Positions 28,810 through 35,744 of a stretch of DNA of 64,000 nucleotides are shown piece after piece. The notes under the pieces were generated by a model that did no database searches, had not been told where the DNA came from, and saw nothing but the letters and a program-made list of their open reading frames with translations. The position numbers and the translations under genes were made by a program. Each line of letters begins with the position of its first letter. The stretch's first letter is position 1. This stretch comes from CAVPGP01 sp963704025 (lineage in GTDB: Bacteria; Actinomycetota; Thermoleophilia; Gaiellales; Gaiellaceae): NCBI GenBank assembly GCA_963704025.1, contig CAVPGP010000001.1, positions 1,240,001 through 1,304,000 of the forward strand. Reading direction: 5' to 3'.

Positions 28810-29501
28810 CGCCCATCGAGTGTAGGCCTTTTCGTGTCGCTTGCAACGCGCCCGCGAAGGGTTCGGCCCGGGCGCCTCAGGCGGCGAAGAGCGCGCGGAG
28901 CCCGGCGAGCAGCCGGTCGAGATCCTGCTCGTCGTTGTAGGCCTGGAAGGAGACGCGGACGAGGTGCTCGCCGCGCAGCTCGGTGAACGGCGCCTCGACC
29001 TTGTGCTCGGCGAACAGGCGTCGGTTGGCCTCCACCGGGTCGCACGGCGGCACCCGCGCCGCGACCATCTGCGCGATCGGGCCCGGCAGCGGCTCCAGCC
29101 CGAAGAGCGCGGCAAGCTACTCCCGTGCACGTTCGGCCAGCTCGCGGCGGCGCTTCGTCTGCGAGGGCCAGTCGTGCTCGGCCATGAAGTCGATGGAGGC
29201 CGGCACGGCGAGGTGGGCGGACGGGTCGCGTGTCCCCTACCAGCGGTCGCGCTCGGCAAAGGTCTCGGCGTCCTCCCAGTCCCACGAGACCACCGTGGGC
29301 TCGAGCAGGTCACGGGCCCCGCCGCGCACGGAGAGGAAGCCCGCGCCCTTGGGGGCGCACATCCACTTGTGGCAGTTCCCCGCGTAGACATCCGCGCCGA
29401 GCGCGTCCAGCTGGAGCTCCACCTGGCCGGGCGCGTGGGCGCCGTCGACGATCGAGAGCGCCCCTGCGGCGCGCGCGGCTGCGACGAGCCCGGCCTCTTC
29501 G

Positions 29502-29508
29502 GCGACCG
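29502..29508. repeat. target-site duplication, left copy
   Basis: gcgaccg on the plus strand, identical to 30719-30725. The two copies flank the insert in the aminotransferase gene, and keeping a single copy restores the reading frame. Confidence 0.7.
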
Positions 29509-29509
29509 G

Positions 29510-29662
29510 CCGTACACGCCCCCGACCGTCACGCGGGCGGGCATCGACGCCGTCGCCGACGCGCTCGGGCTCGAGCCTGAGCGCCAGGCGATCCAGCGCC
29601 CTGACCCGGACTTGGCGCAGATCGCTCCCGCCCTCTGGGGGCTGGCGAAAGGAGGTGGATGA
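29510..29662 (+). CDS. open frame at the left end of the insertion (5' end missing)
   Basis: From the left border the frame reads PTVTRAGIDAVADALGLEPE, then RQAIQRPDPDLAQIAPALWG and TGA. No start codon lies inside the element, so it may be the 3' end of a gene cut at the border. Composition is protein-like. It is followed directly by the next plus-strand gene, whose Shine-Dalgarno lies inside its last codons. Not recognised. Confidence 0.35.
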   Translation, partial: PYTPPTVTRAGIDAVADALGLEPERQAIQRPDPDLAQIAPALWGLAKGGG

Positions 29663-29994
29663 TGACCGAGATTGAGCGTGTCGCGTACTGGAACGGGCTC
29701 CAGTGGGTCGTGTCCGAGGTCCGGCCCGGCACGGACGAGAAGGTCGGCCTCGACGCATACCTGAACTCGTACGTCTGGCCCGTGCGCAAGTCGCCCGAAG
29801 GAGCGCGTGTGATCGAGCAGCTGCTCGGCGTCCCGGAATCCGGTGCGGCGAAGACGACGACAAAGACGACGGCGAAAGCGGCGAACCGCAGCCGCGAAGA
29901 GCTAACTCGAACGACGCGACGAAGTCACCGCTTGTCCGGGTCGCGCCGCGAGATGAACGCCTGCTCGGCTCGCTTGTTCATCCCCTGCTCGTGA
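29662..29994 (+). CDS. small phage-like protein of unknown function
   Basis: A 110-residue frame with a very strong ribosome-binding sequence (aaaggaggtgg) 6 bp before the ATG. It starts MTEIERVAYWNGLQWVVSEV, with VGLDAYLNSYVWPVRKSPEG after it, then a Thr/Lys/Ala linker. The last third is arginine-rich and overlaps the minus-strand coiled gene, so the true end may be earlier or a frameshift may exist near 29880. Not recognised; it looks like a cargo gene of the element. Confidence 0.5.
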   Translation: MTEIERVAYWNGLQWVVSEVRPGTDEKVGLDAYLNSYVWPVRKSPEGARVIEQLLGVPESGAAKTTTKTTAKAANRSREELTRTTRRSHRLSGSRREMNACSARLFIPCS

Positions 29995-30107
29995 CGCTGC
30001 TTGTTGGCCTCCGCCTCGGCGAGGTCGTCGGCTAACTCCTCCGGCGACTTCTCGCGCTTCCGGTACAGCAGGGTTCGTAAACGTCTGATCATTCGGTGGC
30101 GGACCAT
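29925..30107 (-). CDS. small basic coiled-coil-like protein
   Basis: A 60-residue protein starting MVRHRMIRRLRTLLYRKREK, then SPEELADDLAEAEANKQRHE, a charged heptad-like helix. No cysteine and no hydrophobic core. The length and charge recall small phage head or regulatory proteins, but I recognise no family. It lies inside the insertion, downstream of the ribbon-helix-helix gene. Confidence 0.45.
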   Translation of the reverse strand: MVRHRMIRRLRTLLYRKREKSPEELADDLAEAEANKQRHEQGMNKRAEQAFISRRDPDKR

Positions 30108-30157
30108 AGACGGTTAGGCCCCGCGTCTCAATCAGACGCAGACCGCAGCCCGCCCGA

Positions 30158-30355
30158 TTACGGCGTCGTCGGCTTGGAGGGCTGCTCGCCCTCGGCCACC
30201 CTCCGCACGAAGCCGCTCAAGCCCACGCGCACGATCTCGCTAGTCATGCCCCTCGACGCGGCGGCGATCTTCAGCGCACAGTGGTCGTCAGCGCCCAGAT
30301 CGACGGTGATCCTGACCCGCTTCCTGGGCTCAGTGAACGCGGCCCACGCAGGCAG
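30158..30355 (-). CDS. ribbon-helix-helix (CopG/ParD-like) DNA-binding protein
   Basis: About 65 residues: RKRVRITVDLGADDHCALKI, then AAASRGMTSEIVRVGLSGFV. A basic beta strand followed by two helices with the GMT/S turn is the RHH fold of plasmid and antitoxin repressors. No ATG/GTG/TTG is in frame at the right place; CTG at 30355 is one option, just after the HTH gene stop. No toxin gene of a known family is adjacent. Confidence 0.6.
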   Translation of the reverse strand: MPAWAAFTEPRKRVRITVDLGADDHCALKIAAASRGMTSEIVRVGLSGFVRRVAEGEQPSKPTTP

Positions 30356-30356
30356 C

Positions 30357-30704
30357 CTACGCCGAGACGAGCTCGCGAGCCTCGCGCCGCTGCCTCGCCC
30401 GCTCGTGGTTCCTCTTGTGCGAGCGCAGGTAGAGCGTGTAGCCCGGCAGGCTCGCCCACCAAAACCGGCGCAGGAGCGGGTCGTCGTGCCAGGCCGTCGC
30501 CCCCGCGGAGGCGATCACGATCCGGTCCGCCACCTCGGGCGTCACGGCCAACTGGTCGCGCATGCCCAGGACCCTTCTGGCCGCAATCCCGACGAAGGGT
30601 CCGGCGTTCGTCATGCCGTGCTGCTCCACGACCCGGTCGAGGTAGGGCTGGATCACGGACACCGGGATCGTCGCTCCGGCGAGCTCCGGGTACTCAACGA
30701 TCAC
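30357..30704 (-). CDS. phage-type HTH-like protein
   Basis: A 115-residue protein starting with GTG (IVEYPELAGATIPVSVIQPY) right at the inner edge of the element's terminal repeat. The middle, VVEQHGMTNAGPFVGIAARR, then VTPEVADRIVIASAGATAWH, resembles the short HTH modules found in actinophage and integrative-element regulators. The C-terminus is very basic (RSHKRNHERARQRREAREL). It could be the repressor of the element or, less likely, part of its mobility machinery. Confidence 0.5.
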   Translation of the reverse strand: MIVEYPELAGATIPVSVIQPYLDRVVEQHGMTNAGPFVGIAARRVLGMRDQLAVTPEVADRIVIASAGATAWHDDPLLRRFWWASLPGYTLYLRSHKRNHERARQRREARELVSA

Positions 30705-30718
30705 GGGGACGCGGACGC

Positions 30719-30725
30719 GCGACCG
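30719..30725. repeat. target-site duplication, right copy
   Basis: gcgaccg on the plus strand, identical to 29502-29508 and directly bordering the insertion. Confidence 0.7.
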
Positions 30726-31203
30726 AGTGGATGCGGCCGGTCGGCGACGTGACGTGGCTGACGAACACGACCTTGGTACTTGGCCCGATCGCCTCCGCCA
30801 GCCGCTCGACCGGCACCTGGACGTAGCCAGCGCCAGTTCGTGCGGCCACGAAGCGCCAGAGGCGGTCCATGCCGCCGTACTCCTCGTCGCTTGCGAGGAT
30901 CTCGTCGCCGGGCGCGAGCGGGAGGGAGCGCGCGACGGCGTTGACGCCCCCGCTCGCGTTGGGCACGAGCAGGATGCCCTCGGGATCGGCGCGCCACGTA
31001 GTCGCCGAGCTGCAGGCGAACAGCGCGCAGGCGCTCCGGCAGCGTCCGGTCGAGATGCAGGAACTCGACGGGCTCCCGCTCGAGCTCGAGCTGGAGCCGC
31101 TGGTACTCCGCGAAGACCGGGCGCGGGCACGCGCCGAAGGAGCCGTGGTTCAGGAACACGACGTCGGGGTCGAGCAGGAAGAGCTCTTTCAGGCTCCGGT
31201 CTT

Positions 31204-31500
31204 TCAGGCGCGGATCTCCTCGAGGAAGGTGCGCCCGCCGAGCACGCGGTCCGCCCCCGCGCGGCGCCGGAGCTCGCGGTCCGAGGTCGCGACCCAGATC
31301 TCGTAGCCCTTCTCGCGAAGCCGATGAGCCTCGCGCGAGATCCCGTCGTCCGCCGTCTCGCGCCCCTCCCAGATCACGCGGGCCTCGATGCCCTCTCGCT
31401 CGGCCCAGGTGCGCACGAGCTTCTCGAGGCGCTCGCGCGGCACGTTGGGCCAGCGCGAGCGGCGCACGTTCTCACCGTCCACGAGCACGACGACGCTCAC
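31204..31500 (-). CDS. NYN/PIN-like ribonuclease domain protein
   Basis: A 98-residue protein starting with GTG (SVVVLVDGENVRRSRWPNVP). The DGEN motif supplies the first acidic residue of the NYN fold, ADDGISREAHRL the central one and VATSDRELRRRAGADRV the last. It is a short relative of the YacP/Rae1 group, RNA endonucleases acting on mRNA or tRNA. It ends 12 bp before the dead aminotransferase gene. Substrate unknown. Confidence 0.8.
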   Translation of the reverse strand: MSVVVLVDGENVRRSRWPNVPRERLEKLVRTWAEREGIEARVIWEGRETADDGISREAHRLREKGYEIWVATSDRELRRRAGADRVLGGRTFLEEIRA

Positions 31501-31719
31501 CGCGCGAGCGTAAACGGCTCGGCCGGCCCGGCGTGGAACCTCAGCCGTCTCCGTTCACAGGCCCGAGGAGCCAGCGCTGGAACGCGGGGGCGAGGAGATC
31601 GCGTCGGTGCGGCTCGGCCGCGACCATCGCCTCGCGTCGCGGCTCCCCTCTCCGGGAATAGGCGTCGGTGCACGGTGTCCTTGGTTACGAGCAACGCCAA
31701 CCACAAAAAGGAGACTCCA

Positions 31720-32358
31720 GTGCACAAGCGAACGCTGCTCACCGCCCTCTCCCTCCTCGTGCTCGCGGCCGTCGTCGCCGTGAGCGCGACAGCTGCCAAC
31801 GGGATGCGGGCCTCGAAGAAGGCCAACTCAGCGGTTCAGGTGGAGGTCTTTTCACCGCGGACGGGTGACGTTGCCGGAAAGGAGAGCAAGGGCTTCTTCG
31901 TCGATCTCGCTCTCCGCTATCCGAGCATCGCGGCAAGCGGGGCCGGCTTCCAGCTGACGGGGCCTGCGACGCATCAGAATCAGGCACCCTTCCCCGGCGC
32001 ATTCGCGGCCGGCGTCGACGAGAAGCTTCCGGGCCTGATCGTGCTCATGTCCACGACCACGGTCGGTGCCCGGAACGCCCAGAATCTCGCCAACCTCTTC
32101 AACTTGACCGGCTTCACGAACCAGAAGACGAACGAGATCTGGGACACCTGGATCGTCGGAGCCCCGAGCTTCGGCAAGAACGTCCGCTCCGTGCTGCGTG
32201 TTGCGGTCGCGGCCGACAAGAACAAGGACGGGATCTACAACGACGCACCAGCAGTCGTGCCGGACTCGAACCACGACGGCCGTATCAACGCCATCGACCT
32301 CCAGGCCTACGGCGTTGCCTCGAACATCGCCACCGTTCCCTTCGAGATCCACGACTGA
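31720..32358 (+). CDS. secreted protein with a dockerin-like calcium-binding tail
   Basis: A 212-residue protein. The GTG at 31720 follows an aaaggag ribosome-binding sequence. The N-terminus (LLTALSLLVLAAVVAVSATA) is a signal peptide. The central region is unrecognised (VEVFSPRTGDVAGKESKGFF, then LIVLMSTTTVGARNAQNLAN). The C-terminal AADKNKDGIYNDA and PDSNHDGRINAIDL are two EF-hand-like loops as in type I dockerins. GGGAAT at 31654 and GTC at 31677, 17 bp apart, resemble an ECF-sigma promoter. A strong terminator follows at 32381. Confidence 0.7.
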   Translation: MHKRTLLTALSLLVLAAVVAVSATAANGMRASKKANSAVQVEVFSPRTGDVAGKESKGFFVDLALRYPSIAASGAGFQLTGPATHQNQAPFPGAFAAGVDEKLPGLIVLMSTTTVGARNAQNLANLFNLTGFTNQKTNEIWDTWIVGAPSFGKNVRSVLRVAVAADKNKDGIYNDAPAVVPDSNHDGRINAIDLQAYGVASNIATVPFEIHD

Positions 32359-32380
32359 AACGCGCCGCCGCGTCCCGGCC

Positions 32381-32414
32381 CGAGCCCTCCGCCGATCCTC
32401 GGCGGGTGGGCTCG
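32381..32414 (+). terminator. strong hairpin terminator
   Basis: The arms cgagccc-t-ccgccga and tcggcgg-gt-gggctcg pair around a 3-base loop, 22 bp after the stop of the secreted-protein gene. No T-run follows, as is common in high-GC actinobacteria. Confidence 0.65.
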
Positions 32415-32791
32415 CGGCTGTGGGCGGCCCACCTCTGTGATCGTCCCCGGACTTGGGCGCGCATCCCGTTCTCGCCTGTCGTCTTGCCGGTCGCTTAATG
32501 CAGCCTTAACCCGGCTTCACCCGATTGCAAAGTCGATCGGGGTAGAACCAGTGCGTGGGACAACGACGCATCCTTCGTCGCGCCGCCGAGTTGGCCCTGG
32601 GGCTCGTGCCCTGCGGCGAGGTCGCGTGGCATCCCCAGGACAGATCTCCAGACAGGCCCCCAACCCCTGGGGCCCCGCCTCCGGTCCGCCAAACGCCAGC
32701 GCGGCGGAACGGGGGTGTCGGTGGAGCGTCCGCCCGCCTGCCCGGGCGCCCTGCCGTCCTCGTCTGACCGGCGCCGAGTAGCCTTCGCCGG
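32415..32791 (+). other. intergenic region with possible OmpR-type repeats
   Basis: I see no convincing gene in these 377 bases. The one open plus frame (from 32437) has an arginine/proline-rich shadow composition. Around 32494 the sequence cttaatgcagc, cttaacccgg, cttcacccg is a run of CTT(A/C)A-type direct repeats at 10-11 bp spacing, like the operator at 11652 and like PHO-box motifs. The rest is plain GC-rich sequence. Confidence 0.35.
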
Positions 32792-33157
32792 ATGGCGGAG
32801 CGAGAAACGCTCGGCGTCGGCCAGACGGAGATCCTCGATCCCGACCTGCTCCAGGACGAGGATCTCTGGACCGACCGCGGAGCCGACGATCACAGCGGCT
32901 GGTTCTGTGTCGCGACCGATCCGTTCCCGTGCCCGGCCGCGGGCTGCCCGTTCGTGGCCGAGTTCATGACCGCCGCGCATCTGATCCTCGTCTGGGAGGA
33001 GCGCGACGACCCGAACCTGCTCCGCCATGCCGGCCGGGCGAAGACGGTCGGCCGGAACCCGCGCGTCGTCTCGTACGAGCGCGGCTTCGGCCCGAGCGCC
33101 TCGTACTACGCCTGGGAGGCGGCCGGCCGCCCCGTGCACGGCGTTCGCGGGAAGTGA
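32792..33157 (+). CDS. hypothetical protein with a Cys pair
   Basis: A 121-residue protein starting MAERETLGVGQTEILDPDLL. The centre (WFCVATDPFPCPAAGCPF) has three cysteines that might bind zinc. Then HLILVWEERDDPNLLRHAGR and SYERGFGPSASYYAWEAAGR. It looks like a compact, soluble actinobacterial family with no known role. The stop overlaps the GTG of the ligase gene (GTGA), so the two are coupled. Confidence 0.65.
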   Translation: MAERETLGVGQTEILDPDLLQDEDLWTDRGADDHSGWFCVATDPFPCPAAGCPFVAEFMTAAHLILVWEERDDPNLLRHAGRAKTVGRNPRVVSYERGFGPSASYYAWEAAGRPVHGVRGK

Positions 33158-34224
33158 CGATCGAGCAGCGCTTCGGCGAGGGCGAGCCGCTCTCGATCGG
33201 GATCGAGGAGGAGCTGATGATCCTCGACGCGGCCACCCTCGGGCAGGTCGCGGCCGTCGAGACGATCCTGCGCGAGACCGAGGGCCACTCGCTGCCGGGC
33301 CTGCTCAAGACGGAGCTATTCGCCTCGGTGTTCGAGGTGAACACCTCGCCCACGACGTCGGCGGCGGAGGCCGGGGAGGCGGTGGTCGCGCTCCGGCGCC
33401 TCGCCGCCGCGGGGGCCGCCCGGAACGGGCTTGCGATCGCCGCGGCCGGCACGCATCCGTTCGCCCGTCCCGAAGACCAACCGGTCGTCGACGAGGAGCG
33501 GTACACGTCCTTCGTCGGCTACGCGGGGATCTCCGCGCGGCGCCAGGGTGTCCAGGGCCTGCACGTGCATGTGGCGATGCCGTCCGCGGAGGCCTGCTGG
33601 GCCGCGCTCGAGTGGACGCTGCCCTGGCTGCCGGTGCTGCTCGCCGTCTCGGCCAACTCGCCCTGGCTCGCCGGCGAGCTGACGGGGATGGCCTCGAACC
33701 GGGCGCCGATCCTCGCCGAGCTGCCCCGCGCGGGCGCCCCGCCGGCCTTCGGCTCCTATGCGGGCTGGGAGGCGTGGGTCGGGCGGCTGACCGAGCTCGG
33801 CGTCACCGCCGACTACACGCGCATCTGGTGGGATATCCGCCCGCATCCCCGCTTCGGCACGGTCGAGGTGCGGATGCCGGACCAGCCGACGCGCGCGGAG
33901 CGGACGGCCGAGCTCGCCGCGGTGATCCAGGCACTCGCGGCCTGGGCGCTCGAGCAGGAGCCGGACGGCGCCCGGGCCGATCCGGGCCGGCGCGGCGACT
34001 ACGCGCAGAACCGCTGGGCCGCGGCCCGCTTCGGCCCGGCCGCGGAGCTGATCCACCCGGACGGCGAGCGGGTCGCCTCCGTGCCGGAGCTCTGGGCGGA
34101 GCTCTGCGAGCGGATCGGGCTCGAGACGACCATCGATCCCACCCGTTGCGAGGCGGACGAGCAGTCGTCGACCTCCGATCCGCACGAGGCCGCGGCGGGC
34201 CTTGTCGCGCGCACGCTAGCCTAG
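33154..34224 (+). CDS. carboxylate-amine ligase (YbdK/EgtA-type glutamate-cysteine ligase 2 family)
   Basis: A 356-residue ATP-grasp-like GCS2-family ligase starting with GTG (TIEQRFGEGEPLSIGIEEEL). The metal/substrate motif is GIEEELMILD. TELFASVFEVNTSPTTSAAE, then GVQGLHVHVAMPSAEACW and FGTVEVRMPDQPTRAERTAE are family blocks. YbdK-type enzymes join glutamate to an amine such as cysteine; the actual substrate in standalone actinobacterial homologues is often unknown. GTGA overlap with the gene before; HMA-domain gene 6 bp after. Confidence 0.88.
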   Translation: MTIEQRFGEGEPLSIGIEEELMILDAATLGQVAAVETILRETEGHSLPGLLKTELFASVFEVNTSPTTSAAEAGEAVVALRRLAAAGAARNGLAIAAAGTHPFARPEDQPVVDEERYTSFVGYAGISARRQGVQGLHVHVAMPSAEACWAALEWTLPWLPVLLAVSANSPWLAGELTGMASNRAPILAELPRAGAPPAFGSYAGWEAWVGRLTELGVTADYTRIWWDIRPHPRFGTVEVRMPDQPTRAERTAELAAVIQALAAWALEQEPDGARADPGRRGDYAQNRWAAARFGPAAELIHPDGERVASVPELWAELCERIGLETTIDPTRCEADEQSSTSDPHEAAAGLVARTLA

Positions 34225-34230
34225 GCCTCG

Positions 34231-34449
34231 ATGGCACTCATCCAGGAGACGATCCAGGTCGGCGGCATCCGCTGCGAGCGCTGCGTGATGCGGCTCGGCC
34301 GGACCCTCGAGGGCCATGAGGGGCTCGAGTTCGCGAACGCCACGTTGATGGGACAGGTGCTGCTCCGCTACGACGACGAGGTCACCTCCAGGGATGACCT
34401 CGTCGTGAAGATGGCCCGGGGCGGCTTCCCCGAGCAGCAGCTCGTCTAG
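34231..34449 (+). CDS. heavy-metal-associated (CopZ-like) domain protein
   Basis: A 72-residue single HMA domain. The metal-binding motif is GIRCERCVMRLGRTLEGHEG (CxxC), and the last strand VTSRDDLVVKMARGGFPEQQ is typical. CopZ-like proteins shuttle Cu(I) or Zn(II). Its Gly-Ile-Arg before the CxxC is a variation of the usual GMTC. It follows the ligase gene by 6 bp, so it is probably in the same transcript. Convergent with the PRC-like gene. Confidence 0.8.
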   Translation: MALIQETIQVGGIRCERCVMRLGRTLEGHEGLEFANATLMGQVLLRYDDEVTSRDDLVVKMARGGFPEQQLV

Positions 34450-34739
34450 CGGCTCGAGTCGAGGCCGACAGGCTCGGCCTCTTCGTCCGAGAGCCCATAG
34501 TGCTCCGCCACCGCCCGCGCGTCGAGGCCTTCGTCGCACTTGGGCGAGTCCATGACGACGTCCTTCGTCACGGTCACCAGGATCTTCTGCTCTCCGTCCT
34601 GGGGATGGGCGAACGTCTTCGGGATCGCGTGCTTGTGGTGGCGCAGCGTTCCTGTCTGGACGATCAGGTTCGAGCCTTCGTCGCCGATGACCGTCCCGAT
34701 CCTGTCGCCGTCGCTCGTCACTACGGTGTAGCCGTTCAT
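34446..34739 (-). CDS. PRC-barrel/DUF2171-like protein
   Basis: A 97-residue protein starting MNGYTVVTSDGDRIGTVIGD, then GSNLIVQTGTLRHHKHAIPK. This matches small PRC-barrel-like proteins (DUF2171), which are common in stress-linked loci. The C-terminus is an acidic tail (DEGLDARAVAEHYGLSDEEA). Role unknown. Divergent from the sigma-factor gene; the 120-bp gap holds the SigR-type promoter. Confidence 0.7.
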   Translation of the reverse strand: MNGYTVVTSDGDRIGTVIGDEGSNLIVQTGTLRHHKHAIPKTFAHPQDGEQKILVTVTKDVVMDSPKCDEGLDARAVAEHYGLSDEEAEPVGLDSSR

Positions 34740-34801
34740 CGATGTGGAACCCCCTGGTAGCTCGTGTCGACCCTACCCTCTCCGGCCGCTCTCGTAACTG
34801 C

Positions 34802-34828
34802 GGGAATAGCCCACCAGGAACGGACGTT
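34802..34828 (+). promoter_or_regulatory. SigR-type autoregulatory promoter (GGGAAT-N18-GTT)
   Basis: GGGAAT at 34802-34807 and GTT at 34826-34828 are separated by exactly 18 bp, matching the actinobacterial SigR/SigH consensus. It lies 32 bp before the start of the SigR-like gene, as expected for an autoregulated oxidative-stress sigma factor. Confidence 0.75.
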
Positions 34829-34859
34829 TTCGGGGACATGCGCTGCTAGGGTGGCTCGG

Positions 34860-35447
34860 GTGAGCGAGACCACACCGGAGACCTCCCCCCGGCAGATCGC
34901 AGAGGGCGCGCGCGACCGCGTGCGCTTCGAAGAGGAGGCACTCGAACTGTCCGATCAGGTGTATCGCGTCGCCCGCAGGCTGGTTCCGACCCGCGAGGAG
35001 GCGGAGGATCTCGTCCAGGACACGTATGCCCGCGCCTTCCGCAGCTGGCGGCAGTACCAGCCGGGCACGAACCTGCGCGCCTGGCTGCTGCGGATCCTGA
35101 CGAACCTCAACATCGACCGGGGCCGGCGGAAGCAGCGCGCGCCCGAGATGCAGCCGTTCGAGGCGAACGACTACTACCTCTACGACAAGCTGACCGAGTC
35201 GGAGGGCGAGAACCTGGACGAGCAACGGGTCGTCGAGCGCCTCTCGCAGGACTCGATCGTCGAGGCGCTCGCCGAGGTGCCGCACGACTTCCGCGACGTG
35301 ATCGTGCTCGTGGACGTCGGCGACTTCAGCTACGCGGACGCGGCGCAGATCCTCGACATCCCGGTCGGCACCGTGATGTCGCGGCTGCACAGAGGACGGC
35401 GCATCCTGAAGCAGAACCTGGCCGAGACGGCCGTCGGAGGCGAGTGA
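34860..35447 (+). CDS. sigR: ECF sigma factor, SigR/SigH-like (thiol-oxidative stress)
   Basis: A 195-residue ECF sigma factor. Region 2 (LSDQVYRVARRLVPTREEAE, then DLVQDTYARAFRSWRQY) and region 4 (PHDFRDVIVLVDVGDFSYAD, then DIPVGTVMSRLHRGRRILKQ) are intact. Similarity to SigR/SigH is clear in LRAWLLRILTNLNIDRGRRK. The GTG at 34860 is favoured because the conserved part begins soon after and the promoter fits; an earlier start at 34764 would place the promoter inside the gene. Its stop overlaps the start of the anti-sigma gene. It would direct transcription of thioredoxin, mycothiol and protease genes under disulfide stress. Confidence 0.9.
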   Translation: MSETTPETSPRQIAEGARDRVRFEEEALELSDQVYRVARRLVPTREEAEDLVQDTYARAFRSWRQYQPGTNLRAWLLRILTNLNIDRGRRKQRAPEMQPFEANDYYLYDKLTESEGENLDEQRVVERLSQDSIVEALAEVPHDFRDVIVLVDVGDFSYADAAQILDIPVGTVMSRLHRGRRILKQNLAETAVGGE

Positions 35448-35692
35448 TGGGCTCCTGCAGCTGCAGCGACTGCGAGCGCCTGCTCCAGCCGTACGTCGAC
35501 CGGCAGCTCTCCGAGGAGGAGCGCATGCAGGTCGAGGCGCACCTGGCCGGCTGCGCGCACTGCAGCCGCTGTTACAGGCTCGAGGAGGGCTTTCGCGGAC
35601 AGCTGCGGAAGCTCGTGGTCGAGGAGATGTCGGCCGAGCTGAAGGTGAAGCTCGCTGCGCTCCGTACTCCACTCAGGGGTACTCCACTCTAG
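35447..35692 (+). CDS. rsrA: RsrA-like zinc-binding anti-sigma factor
   Basis: An 81-residue protein starting MGSCSCSDCERLLQPYVDRQ. The ZAS motif is H-x3-C-x2-C in QVEAHLAGCAHCSRCYRLEE, with an upstream Cys as in RsrA. Oxidation releases zinc and the sigma factor. It is translationally coupled to sigR (TGATG). The C-terminal residues (LRTPLRGTPL) are encoded by the start of a 16-bp tandem repeat, so the end of the protein may vary between strains. Confidence 0.9.
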   Translation: MGSCSCSDCERLLQPYVDRQLSEEERMQVEAHLAGCAHCSRCYRLEEGFRGQLRKLVVEEMSAELKVKLAALRTPLRGTPL

Positions 35693-35723
35693 GGGTACTC
35701 CGCTCTAGGGGTACTCGGCTCTA
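35676..35723. repeat. 16-bp tandem repeat, three units
   Basis: ggggtactccactcta (35676), ggggtactccgctcta (35692) and ggggtactcggctcta (35708), plus a partial unit tactccactca just before. Each differs by one or two bases. The rsrA stop codon (TAG, 35690-35692) lies in the first unit. Unit length is not a multiple of three, so copy-number change would alter the C-terminus of the anti-sigma factor. Confidence 0.85.
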
Positions 35724-35744
35724 GGTGAACTGCTCGGCGCCGTT

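Larger units (their letters stand above)
29509..30718. mobile_element. 1.2-kb insertion element without recognisable transposase
   Basis: It is bounded by 7-bp direct repeats (gcgaccg at 29502 and 30719) and by imperfect terminal inverted repeats, cgtacacgcccccg (29511-29524) against cgtccgcgtccccg (complement of 30704-30717), matching at 11 of 14 positions. Base composition is lower in GC than the flanks. It carries short genes on both strands: an HTH-like protein, a ribbon-helix-helix protein, a basic coiled protein and one or two plus-strand small proteins. These resemble phage or plasmid accessory genes. No DDE, HUH, serine or tyrosine recombinase is visible, so it would need an enzyme in trans, or it is a deletion derivative. 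Confidence 0.7.
28877..31192 (-). pseudogene. class V aminotransferase (isopenicillin-N-epimerase-like), interrupted by an insertion and carrying nonsense codons
   Basis: The 5' part (31192 to about 30719) encodes LKELFLLDPDVVFLNHGSFG, ACPRPVFAEYQRLQLELE, then after a one-base shift VPNASGGVNAVARSLPLAPG and VVFVSHVTSPTGRIHSV. The 3' part (29508 to 28877) continues with AEEAGLVAAARAAGALSIVD, then GNCHKWMCAPKGAGFLSVRG with the PLP Lys. Between them lies a 1.2-kb insert; deleting it with one 7-bp repeat rejoins the frame exactly. The 3' part also has two in-frame TAG codons (ERDRW-TAG-GTRDP and ARE-TAG-LAALFG). The first codon of the usual start position is CTG. The gene is dead. Function was PLP-dependent. 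Confidence 0.85.

Noticed and set aside
29100..29250. Possible UAG recoding (pyrrolysine) in the aminotransferase
   Set aside because: The two TAG codons sit at ordinary positions (Gln and Leu in homologues), and the gene is broken by an insertion and lacks a normal start. Decay explains it.
28877..31192. Intein or group II intron in the aminotransferase gene
   Set aside because: The insert carries no splicing-domain motifs (no N-terminal Cys/Ser block, no HN end), no reverse transcriptase and no intron domain V; the 7-bp flanking duplication fits insertion.
32437..32781. A 114-residue open frame after the dockerin-like gene
   Set aside because: Arg/Pro/Ser-rich shadow composition, no ribosome-binding site, no recognisable domain.
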